Assembly: GCA_016234985.1 (NCBI GenBank)
Contig: JACRNK010000141.1
Coordinates: forward strand, 1 to 7,123
From: Deltaproteobacteria bacterium
GTDB taxonomy: Bacteria > Desulfobacterota > GWC2-55-46 > UBA9637
Reading direction: 5' to 3'
DNA length: 7,123 nt
The number at the start of each line of letters is the position of its first letter. Position 1 is the stretch's first letter. A model generated the notes under the pieces. It was given only the letters and a program-made list of their open reading frames with translations. It ran no database searches and was not told where the DNA came from. Of the stretch, positions 1 to 5,094 are shown piece by piece. A program made the translations under genes and the position numbers.

Positions 1-417
1 CACCACACCGCTTAGGTTCTCGTCGCCAAAAAGTTTGATGTATGTCAGCGCTTCATCAGACCCAAGCGACCATCCCACAAGAACAAACGAGGCTTCTTTG
101 AATTGGTCGAGAAGCTCTTTGATATCCCGGGCGCGCCGGTCCGGCGTATAGCCGCTCCGGGCTACCTCTGAATCACCCTGAGAGCGCGGATCAAAAGCCA
201 CCGCACGATAGTTCTTCGAAAAATATTCTATCTGCGGGCTCCAAATGCGCGCCGGCATGGTCCAGCCGGGAATAAACACAATGACGCGTCCTGCCCCGGA
301 TTCAATGTAATGAAGGCGGATGCCGTCAGAGGATTGAAAATACCGATGATGGGGAGATGCATATAGAGGAGAGGACAGAAAGAGAAAGAAAACAACAACG
401 ATAGCCTTTATAAACAT
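1..417 (-). CDS. Secreted alpha/beta hydrolase, N-terminal part (cut by window edge)
   Basis: This frame is open for 139 codons from an ATG at 417 to the left window edge, so the C-terminus is missing. Residues 1-20 (MFIKAIVVVFFLFLSSPLYA) form a typical Sec signal peptide. The rest shows the order of an alpha/beta-hydrolase fold: a first strand and oxyanion-hole turn (VIVFIPGW, residues 45-52), a DPRSQGDS segment (76-83) like the family's D-x-R-G-x-G-x-S, and a nucleophile elbow GWSLG (115-119) with Ser117 as the likely catalytic serine. The catalytic Asp/Glu and His would lie beyond the window. The substrate cannot be predicted; esterase, lipase or peptidase are all possible. The gene starts 9 bases after the hemC stop, with only a weak AGGCG ribosome-binding site, so it is probably co-transcribed with hemC. 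Its GC content (about 54% by hand count over 1-360) is above that of its neighbours. Confidence 0.88.
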   Translation of the reverse strand, partial: MFIKAIVVVFFLFLSSPLYASPHHRYFQSSDGIRLHYIESGAGRVIVFIPGWTMPARIWSPQIEYFSKNYRAVAFDPRSQGDSEVARSGYTPDRRARDIKELLDQFKEASFVLVGWSLGSDEALTYIKLFGDENLSGVV

Positions 418-426
418 ATCGCCTGA

Positions 427-1449
427 TTAACCCGCCCCGCCTTGCATCGGCGGCTCGGTTTTGTAAACCTCTTTCAAAATATCCCATGCCCCCATTTTAA
501 GGAGCTTCTCAGCCAGTTCTATTCCCAGGTCTTCTGCTTTATCAATTTGGCCGCTGACAGAATCTTTTATAATCTTCTTTCCGTCAGTGGAGGCAACAAG
601 CCCAACGAGATGTAGTTGCCCGACCCAACCTTCGGTTGGGTGCCCCGTGGGCGCATTTAAAGACACCGATGAATCGGCAACTACAGTTCCATACGCGGCG
701 ATAGGCACCTGACACCCGCCTTCAAGCCTTTTGAGAAGCGCCCTTTCAGCCCTTACCGCTGTAGAAGTTGCCGGATGATCAAAAAATGCAACCAGCTTAT
801 TTATTTCCTTGTCGTCAACCCTTGTCTCTATGCCAAGGGCGCCCTGGCCTATGGCAGGCAGGCTAACCTCAGGAGAAAGGTACTCGGTTATCCTGTCCAC
901 CCAGCCGAGCCTTTTAACGCCTGCAGCGGCAAGGATTATTGCGTCATATTGCCCCTCATCCAGTTTTTTCAACCTTGTATTAAGATTGCCGCGGAGTTGC
1001 ACAATCTTTAAATCAGTTCTTAAATTAAGCAATTGAGACGAGCGTCTTAAACTGCTTGTGCCGATACTTGCGCCGTGCGGCAAATCCTTAAAACTTTGAA
1101 CCTTGAACTTTGAATTTTGAATTTGGCTTATAAACGCATCCCTCGGATCTTCTCTCTCTGTAATTGCAACAAGGTGAAGCCCTTTTGGAAAATCCGTAGG
1201 CACATCCTTCATGGAATGAACCGCAATATCAATCCGCTTGTCAAGCAGCGCCTCTTCTATCTCTTTGACAAAAAGCCCTTTGCCGCCGACCTTTGCCAGA
1301 GGCACATCCAGAATCTTGTCGCCGGTGGTTTTTATCTTGACCAACTCGACTTCCGTTCCCGGATATCTTTTCTCTATTTCCGACTTTACCCATTCGGCCT
1401 GCCAGAGGGCAAGCTGACTGGCTCGTGTGCCGAGTTTAAGTTTTTTCAA
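427..1449 (-). CDS. hemC: Porphobilinogen deaminase (hydroxymethylbilane synthase) with two in-frame repeat insertions
   Basis: HemC is a cytosolic enzyme that polymerises four porphobilinogens into hydroxymethylbilane, the precursor of heme, siroheme and cobalamin. Family hallmarks are present: GTRASQLA (7-14), HSMKDVP (78-84, with catalytic Asp82), GTSSLRR (130-136), LRGNLNTR (152-159), LPAIGQGALGIE (197-208) and the dipyrromethane-cofactor loop GGCQVPI (244-250) with Cys246. At 340 residues it is longer than the usual 305-315. The excess falls in two places: residues about 109-120, encoded by a heptanucleotide repeat, and residues 255-280, encoded by a 75-bp palindromic element. Both lie between conserved blocks, and every catalytic motif is intact, so the enzyme is likely functional. 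The start is TTG, fixed by AAGGAG five bases upstream, with no ATG nearby. The preceding SPFH gene ends in a terminator, so hemC probably has its own promoter. Confidence 0.97.
   Translation of the reverse strand: MKKLKLGTRASQLALWQAEWVKSEIEKRYPGTEVELVKIKTTGDKILDVPLAKVGGKGLFVKEIEEALLDKRIDIAVHSMKDVPTDFPKGLHLVAITEREDPRDAFISQIQNSKFKVQSFKDLPHGASIGTSSLRRSSQLLNLRTDLKIVQLRGNLNTRLKKLDEGQYDAIILAAAGVKRLGWVDRITEYLSPEVSLPAIGQGALGIETRVDDKEINKLVAFFDHPATSTAVRAERALLKRLEGGCQVPIAAYGTVVADSSVSLNAPTGHPTEGWVGQLHLVGLVASTDGKKIIKDSVSGQIDKAEDLGIELAEKLLKMGAWDILKEVYKTEPPMQGGAG
611..685 (-). repeat. 75-bp palindromic element inserted in frame in hemC
   Basis: Perfect 10-bp terminal inverted repeats, TGTAGTTGCC (611-620) and GGCAACTACA (676-685), enclose three smaller stem-loops. 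These are CCCAACC/GGTTGGG with loop TTC (624-640), GCCC/GGGC with loop CGT (642-652) and CCGAT/ATCGG with loop GA (666-677). The length is exactly 25 codons, so the hemC frame is kept, and the element encodes about residues 255-280 (VVADSSVSLNAPTGHPTEGW and following). This lies just after the cofactor-cysteine loop, where other HemC proteins have a short turn. Read by hand, the element is free of stops in two of three frames in both orientations. No obvious target duplication flanks it. I judge it a small non-autonomous mobile repeat; copy number elsewhere is unknown. Confidence 0.85.
1090..1124 (-). repeat. Degenerate heptanucleotide tandem repeat within hemC
   Basis: Read on the minus strand, five consecutive 7-bp units follow each other: AAATTCA, AAATTCA, AAGTTCA, AGGTTCA and the diverged AAGTTTT. 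They encode the low-complexity peptide QIQNSKFKVQSF (residues 109-120), between the conserved DPRDAFIS and KDLPHGASIGTSSLRR blocks. HemC homologues usually have a shorter linker here. The repeat appears to have expanded within, or inserted into, the coding frame without breaking it. Confidence 0.8.
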
Positions 1450-1454
1450 GATTG

Positions 1455-1460
1455 CTCCTT
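1455..1460 (-). promoter_or_regulatory. Ribosome-binding site fixing the TTG start of hemC
   Basis: The minus strand reads AAGGAG followed by a 5-base spacer (CAATC) and TTG at 1449. No in-frame ATG or GTG lies nearby, and the conserved HemC N-terminus (KKLKLGTRASQLA) begins at once, so the TTG start is well supported. Confidence 0.8.
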
Positions 1461-1494
1461 CTCTTTAGAGGCTCTTGTAAAAGTCCAAAAACAG

Positions 1495-1582
1495 TTGTCA
1501 TTCCGGCGTGTTTTTAGCCGGAATCCAGTGCCTTTGTCTTAAAAACCTCTGGATTCCGGCTAAAAGATTGCCGGAATGACAA
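1495..1582. repeat. 88-bp nested palindromic repeat in the hemC leader
   Basis: Outer arms TTGTCATTCCGGC (1495-1507) and GCCGGAATGACAA (1570-1582) are perfect 13-bp complements. Inner arms TTTTAGCCGGAATCCAG (1512-1528) and CTGGATTCCGGCTAAAA (1549-1565) are perfect 17-bp complements. Four-base internal bulges separate the two stems on each side and a 20-base loop closes them, giving 30 base pairs in all. The GTCATTCCGGC/GCCGGAATGAC theme resembles dispersed palindromic repeats that I associate, from memory, with Nitrospirota and deltaproteobacterial genomes. The element lies 45 bases upstream of the hemC start, between that start and the SPFH terminator. It would form a strong hairpin in the hemC mRNA leader if the promoter lies to its right. 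Confidence 0.88.
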
Positions 1583-1634
1583 ATTGTACAAAAGGTTCTT
1601 TAAGCAATAACTTCATTGCCTCAACAAATATTGT

Positions 1635-1661
1635 AAAAACTCCTTGCGATTGTTCGCAAGG
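1635..1661 (-). terminator. Intrinsic terminator after the SPFH gene
   Basis: A perfect 8-bp GC-rich stem (CCTTGCGA 1642-1649, TCGCAAGG 1654-1661) with a 4-base loop is followed, on the minus strand, by AG and TTTTT (1639-1635). It begins about 25 bases after the SPFH stop codon. This is a typical Rho-independent terminator, and it separates the SPFH transcript from hemC. Confidence 0.8.
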
Positions 1662-1685
1662 CAATTCCTTCTTCTTAAACAAAAG

Positions 1686-2558
1686 CTATAAACCTGAACC
1701 GGCAGGCGGTTCTTTCTTCAATGGCACAACTCCGGCCAGGTCTCCTATCACATTAACCAAGTCAGCATTTGACGGAACTATTATTTTGGTGTTCTCTTCC
1801 AAGGCATTCTGAACGGTTTCCAACTTCTTTAACAATTGAGCATTGCCGATAAAGTATTTATTGGCCGCTTCATTGACCAACCGGATGGCCTCTGCTTCCC
1901 CTTCCGCTTGTAAAATTCTTGCCTGACGAATACCTTCGGCTTTTTTTATCGCCGCCCTTTTTTCTCCATCCGCCTTTGTCTCCGCGGCAGTTGCAAAATC
2001 AATTGCAGCCAGTTTTTCATTCTCCGCCTTGACAATTTTATTCATAGTCTCTTGCACATCTTTTGGGGGATCAATTTCTTTTAGCTCCGCCCGAACGATA
2101 TCAATACCCCAATTCATAGTTTCTTTTACAAGCACCTTGAGAAGCTCATCATTGATTTTCCCCCTCTCGCTGTTGGCGGATTTCAGGGTAAGCGTGCCGA
2201 TAATATTTCTCAGGGTAGTTCTTGCAAGATTGACAATTTGCAAATTAACATCATTAACATTGTACTGACAATTTTTAACGCTATCCTCATCGCTTTTAAT
2301 CTTAAAGTAAATCTGTGCGTCAACGACGGCATTTAAATTGTCGTTGGTAATAATCTCCTGCGGTTCTGCGCCGACCATCTGCTCGGTAATATTAACCCGA
2401 TACATTTTATCTATAACCGGAATGACCCAGTGAAAGCCCGGTTGAGCAAATTTATGGTATTTCCCCATTCGTTCAATCAATCCCCGATGCGTCGGCCTTA
2501 CGATTCGTATCCCAAACACAAAGATTATGATTATAAACAGCGCTGCTATTATTATCAT
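1686..2558 (-). CDS. Membrane-anchored SPFH/band-7 (stomatin/QmcA-like) protein
   Basis: The 290-residue product has an N-terminal hydrophobic anchor (residues 1-20, MIIIAALFIIIIFVFGIRIV). A band-7/SPFH domain follows (about 20-180), with the family segments VRPTHRGLIERMGKY, QPGFHWVIPVID and GIDIVRAELKEIDPP. Next comes an Ala/Glu/Lys-rich coiled-coil stretch (about 178-235, including KKAEGIRQARILQAEGEAEA) and a short C-terminal tail. Proteins of this type oligomerise in the cytoplasmic membrane as scaffolds and often act with NfeD-type proteins or membrane proteases such as FtsH. No NfeD gene is adjacent here. The ATG at 2558 has a good AGGAGG site (ACAGGAGGAACC). The gene begins 21 bases after the DUF433 gene and ends in an intrinsic terminator, so it closes the transcription unit. 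Its specific role is not predictable, and a link to heme synthesis is not shown. Confidence 0.93.
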   Translation of the reverse strand: MIIIAALFIIIIFVFGIRIVRPTHRGLIERMGKYHKFAQPGFHWVIPVIDKMYRVNITEQMVGAEPQEIITNDNLNAVVDAQIYFKIKSDEDSVKNCQYNVNDVNLQIVNLARTTLRNIIGTLTLKSANSERGKINDELLKVLVKETMNWGIDIVRAELKEIDPPKDVQETMNKIVKAENEKLAAIDFATAAETKADGEKRAAIKKAEGIRQARILQAEGEAEAIRLVNEAANKYFIGNAQLLKKLETVQNALEENTKIIVPSNADLVNVIGDLAGVVPLKKEPPAGSGL

Positions 2559-2579
2559 GGTTCCTCCTGTCTTGTATCT

Positions 2580-2768
2580 TTACGGCAATGTGGCATAGGC
2601 TAAAGCTGCCCGAATATCCTCCTCACTCACCTCATATTCCCGTATTATCTCATCCTTAGTCATGCCGCCTGCAAGCCCTCCGATAATGCGAGCTACAGGA
2701 ACTCTGGTTCCCTTAATAACAGGTTTGCCATGCTGTATATGAGAGTCTATAATAATCCGATCGTTCAT
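2580..2768 (-). CDS. DUF433 family small protein (antitoxin-like, orphan)
   Basis: The 62-residue product matches the DUF433/VapB45-type family (Pfam PF04255). It shows the conserved core GKPVIKGTRVPVARII (14-29) followed by a helix-turn-helix-like segment, MTKDEIIREYEVSEEDIRAAL (36-56), where the family commonly reads y-p-x-l-t-x-e-d-i. In many genomes these proteins are DNA-binding antitoxins encoded just upstream of a DUF5615 (Mut7-C/PIN-like) toxin. No such partner exists here: the next gene, 21 bases downstream, is the SPFH gene. The translation start is strongly marked by a full anti-SD match upstream. The gene lies 60 bases after hemA, with no clear terminator between, so it may be co-transcribed. 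It could be a remnant of a toxin-antitoxin pair or a stand-alone regulator. Confidence 0.88.
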   Translation of the reverse strand: MNDRIIIDSHIQHGKPVIKGTRVPVARIIGGLAGGMTKDEIIREYEVSEEDIRAALAYATLP

Positions 2769-2777
2769 AAATTACTT

Positions 2778-2788
2778 TCACCTCCTTT
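2778..2788 (-). promoter_or_regulatory. Extended Shine-Dalgarno site of the DUF433 gene
   Basis: The minus strand reads AAAGGAGGTGA, matching the full anti-Shine-Dalgarno consensus at the 3' end of bacterial 16S rRNA, 9 bases before the ATG at 2768. It is by far the strongest site in the window, unlike the weak one of hemA, and suggests high translation of this small protein. Confidence 0.75.
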
Positions 2789-2828
2789 TAAAAACCAACT
2801 CCCTGTGGCGGCAGGCATTATCTTGAGC

Positions 2829-4130
2829 CTATCCTTCTTCAGCCTTTTTTGCCCCTCCACCTTCTTCTGTGTCCAGATCAAACAAGCGTCTTGCCGCATC
2901 TATGTAAAAATCACCTTCAACTTTATTTGCCTCTGTTTTAAGGTGAGTTACAGGGGCGTGAACCACCTTGTTGATTATTGCCTTTGTCATGGCATCTATT
3001 GTCTGAATATCCTTTTCTTGGAGGCCGTTCATGCCTGATAATGCCTTTTCCACCTCGCCCTTTCTTATATCCTCAAGTTTTTTCTTTAATGCCACGATAG
3101 TCGGCACAACATCAAGAGACTTCACCCATCTGTAAAATTTCTCTATCTCCTCGCCTATAATGGCTTCCGCCTCTTTTGCCTCTTTTACCCTTTCCTTCAG
3201 GTTTGCCTCAATAACGTTCTGAAGGTCGTCAACATTATAAAGATAGATGTTGTCTATGTTGTTTATCAACGGGTCTATGTTGCGCGGAACGGATATATCA
3301 ATAAAGAACATTGAGCGGTTTTTTCGCTCCTTTATTACCTCCTGTATCTGCTCAGGGTGTATTATGAATTTAGGCGCAGCGGTTGAGGCAATGACAATAT
3401 CCACCTTTTTAAGATGATGGCTGAATTCCCTAAACATTATTGGGGTGCCGTTGAAACCCTTTGCCATCTCAATGGCCCTCTCATATGTCCTGTTGGCTAC
3501 AAGTATCTCCTGCACGCCATTTGAAAGCAGATGCCTGGCTGCAAGCTCTGCCATCTCTCCGGCGCCTATGAGCATAGCTATCTTGCCTTCAAGCGTGCCA
3601 AAGATTTTTTTTGCCAGTTCCACCGCTGCATAGCTTATTGAAACTGCACTTGAACCTATCTTTGTCTCTGTGCGGATTCTCTTTGCAACGGAAAATGCCT
3701 TATGAAAGAGTTTGTTCATTATCACGCCGGCGGTTTTGTGCTGCAGGGCATAGCCGTAGGCGTCTTTCACCTGCCCAAGTATCTGCGGCTCTCCGATGAC
3801 CATTGAATCAAGCCCTGAGCAGACCCTGAAAAGGTGTTTTACCGCATCCTCCGACGTATAGGTATAAAGATGCTCATCTAATCCTTCCAATGGGATATTA
3901 TGATAATCTGAGAGGAATTTCTTTACCTGCCATAAGCCTTTCTCTATATCCCTTGTAACAGCAAACACCTCCACCCTGTTGCATGTGGATATAATAACCC
4001 CTTCATTTATCTCGTAAGATGCGCAGAGCCTGTTTAACGGCTCGCCTATTGTCTGAGCCGGAAAGGAAAGCCTTTCCCTTATATCAACAGGCGCTGTTTT
4101 ATGGCTGAGGCCGACGATAATTAAATTCAT
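2829..4130 (-). CDS. hemA: Glutamyl-tRNA reductase
   Basis: HemA catalyses the NADPH-dependent reduction of Glu-tRNA to glutamate-1-semialdehyde, the committed and usually rate-limiting step of the C5 tetrapyrrole pathway. The 433-residue length is typical. Visible blocks are IIVGLSHKTAPVDIRERLSF (4-23), the catalytic-cysteine motif ISTCNRVEV (Cys50), GLDSMVIGEPQILGQVKDAY (106-125), the nucleotide-binding motif IGAGEMAELAARHL (188-201) with VANRT, and FFIDISVPRNIDP (275-287). A C-terminal helical dimerisation region follows (about 310-410), with VHAPVTHLK. A short Lys/Glu/Gly-rich tail ends the protein. The ATG start at 4130 lies 30 bases after the ccsA stop and has only a weak ribosome-binding site (GGTG), so translational coupling to ccsA is likely. 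The CcsA/HemX-HemA order recalls Bacillus hemAX, in which the membrane protein controls HemA level. Confidence 0.98.
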   Translation of the reverse strand: MNLIIVGLSHKTAPVDIRERLSFPAQTIGEPLNRLCASYEINEGVIISTCNRVEVFAVTRDIEKGLWQVKKFLSDYHNIPLEGLDEHLYTYTSEDAVKHLFRVCSGLDSMVIGEPQILGQVKDAYGYALQHKTAGVIMNKLFHKAFSVAKRIRTETKIGSSAVSISYAAVELAKKIFGTLEGKIAMLIGAGEMAELAARHLLSNGVQEILVANRTYERAIEMAKGFNGTPIMFREFSHHLKKVDIVIASTAAPKFIIHPEQIQEVIKERKNRSMFFIDISVPRNIDPLINNIDNIYLYNVDDLQNVIEANLKERVKEAKEAEAIIGEEIEKFYRWVKSLDVVPTIVALKKKLEDIRKGEVEKALSGMNGLQEKDIQTIDAMTKAIINKVVHAPVTHLKTEANKVEGDFYIDAARRLFDLDTEEGGGAKKAEEG

Positions 4131-4160
4131 ATTAAATGCACCAAACGATAGGGCAATCCT

Positions 4161-4979
4161 CTACCTGAAAACCGCGTGAGTTCCCCATGAAAAAATTTTT
4201 ATGACTGCAAAAGAACTGATAAGAATTAAAAAACCGATTATAGAATAAACAGCGGCCTTTCTGCCGCGCCAGCCCACGGTGAGCCGGCCGTGAAGCAACG
4301 CCGCGTATAAAAACCATGTGATGAGCGACCATGTCTGTCTCGGCTCCCAGCTCCAGTAGCTTCCCCATACATACTCGGCCCATATCGCCCCTGTAATCAT
4401 GGCCAATGTCAGGAGAGGAAAACCATAGGTAAGGCATTTGTAGCCAAGTTCATCAAGAATATCCAGAGACGGAAGCAAAAAATATAACCCGCCCACCTTT
4501 TTACTCTTTAGATAACGCTCCTGAATTAGATACATTATACCAAATATAAAGGTCATGGCAAAGAAGGCATTTCCAAGGAAGGCCAGACCCACATGGATGG
4601 GGAGCCACCAGCTTGCCAGAGACGGCGCCAGCGGAATTATCTCTTTGGGCAGAAACGACGCTGTAATAAGCAGTAAAAGGGCAAACGGCGCAACAAATGC
4701 GCCCAGCACAGCCAGCCTGTATCTGAAGCGGATTAAAAGATATATTGCCACAAGCATCCATGAAAAAAGGGTCAGGGCTTCGTGGAGGTCTGCAAAAGGC
4801 GGTCTGCCTGCCTCAACCCATCTGCTTATCATGGTAATGGTGTGAAAGACAAAACCGGCAAGTATGGTCTTGTTTGCAACGGCTATAATCTTATCATTAT
4901 GTACTATGAGATAGGCCGTGGTTATGAATGTGGCAGATAGATAAAGGGCTGCTGTTATGTAGAAAAGTGTGATATTCAC
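4161..4979 (-). CDS. ccsA: CcsA/HemX-family cytochrome c assembly membrane protein
   Basis: This is a polytopic inner-membrane protein with about eight hydrophobic segments. From the GTG at 4979 it has 272 residues. It carries RWVEAGRPPFADLHEAL (residues 53-69), like the family's RWxxxGxxPxxNLxES, and a tryptophan-rich WWD-type motif WGSYWSWEPRQTW (205-217). Candidate heme-ligating histidines flank the motif: His129 (LPIHVGLAFLG) and His268 (SWGTHAV), with His46 and His230 further candidates. CcsA (ResC) proteins present heme for attachment to apocytochrome c with CcsB. HemX paralogues next to hemA instead modulate HemA. No ccsB/resB is visible, and the hemA context fits HemX equally well. 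The WWD motif has EPRQ where DPKE is usual. An alternative in-frame TTG at 5009 adds ten residues (MFIAEEASNG) but has a poor ribosome-binding site. GTG has AGGAGG 11 bases upstream and begins at MNITLFYITAALYL, directly before the first membrane segment. Confidence 0.92.
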   Translation of the reverse strand: MNITLFYITAALYLSATFITTAYLIVHNDKIIAVANKTILAGFVFHTITMISRWVEAGRPPFADLHEALTLFSWMLVAIYLLIRFRYRLAVLGAFVAPFALLLLITASFLPKEIIPLAPSLASWWLPIHVGLAFLGNAFFAMTFIFGIMYLIQERYLKSKKVGGLYFLLPSLDILDELGYKCLTYGFPLLTLAMITGAIWAEYVWGSYWSWEPRQTWSLITWFLYAALLHGRLTVGWRGRKAAVYSIIGFLILISSFAVIKIFSWGTHAVFR

Positions 4980-5059
4980 CCCGTTAGAAGCCTCCTCGGC
5001 TATAAACAAATCCCCGCTTGAAACAAATGCCCTTTAATTAGGAAAGCTTCTAACGGGGT
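4978..5059 (-). repeat. 82-bp element with 14-bp inverted ends over the ccsA start
   Basis: ACCCCGTTAGAAGC (4978-4991) and GCTTCTAACGGGGT (5046-5059) are perfect 14-bp inverted copies 54 bases apart. On the ccsA mRNA the two arms would pair and take in the first two bases of the GTG start and the last base of the AGGAGG site, leaving the rest of that site at the edge of the loop. The loop also contains the alternative TTG start and a small AGCC/GGCT stem (4990-5002 region). This could be another palindromic mobile repeat that supplies the ribosome-binding site, or a translational control hairpin. The evidence is the inverted repeat only. Confidence 0.75.
4991..4996 (-). promoter_or_regulatory. 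Ribosome-binding site favouring the GTG start of ccsA
   Basis: AGGAGG (within GAGGAGG, 4997-4991) lies 11 bases before GTG at 4979. The spacing is somewhat long, but the match is much better than anything before the upstream TTG at 5009 (only GGGGA). It lies inside the inverted-repeat element. Confidence 0.5.
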
Positions 5060-5066
5060 TCATTTT

Positions 5067-5094
5067 AAAGCAGGTTACGGCTCTAACCTGCTTT
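5067..5094 (-). other. Perfect 11-bp stem-loop over the siroheme synthase stop codon
   Basis: AAAGCAGGTTA (5067-5077) and TAACCTGCTTT (5084-5094) pair perfectly around a 6-base loop, CGGCTC on the plus strand. The stop codon TAG (5085-5083) lies at the junction of stem and loop. No T-run follows on either strand, so this is not a standard intrinsic terminator. It may stabilise the 3' end, act as a processing site between the cysG and ccsA messages, or be a weak terminator. Confidence 0.7.

Noticed and set aside
1090..1124. Heptad array as a CRISPR or regulatory iteron array
   Set aside because: The units are 7 bp with no spacers and sit inside an open coding frame, so it is a simple tandem repeat.
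775..1542. Several plus-strand reading frames opposite hemC and its leader
   Set aside because: They lie antisense to a clear hemC, have no family-like sequence, and one runs across the palindromic leader repeat; they are shadow frames.
1583..1588. TACAAT on the minus strand as a possible -10 box for hemC
   Set aside because: hemC needs a promoter near here because of the upstream terminator, but no acceptable -35 hexamer lies 16-18 bases upstream, so I do not annotate it.
2730..3799. Plus-strand frames opposite the DUF433 gene and hemA
   Set aside because: Antisense to strongly supported genes and low-complexity in translation; no ribosome-binding site or recognisable domain.
4132..4761. 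Two extra minus-strand frames overlapping ccsA and the hemA upstream gap
   Set aside because: They are alternative frames of the ccsA coding sequence, whose own frame carries the conserved WWD motif and membrane segments.
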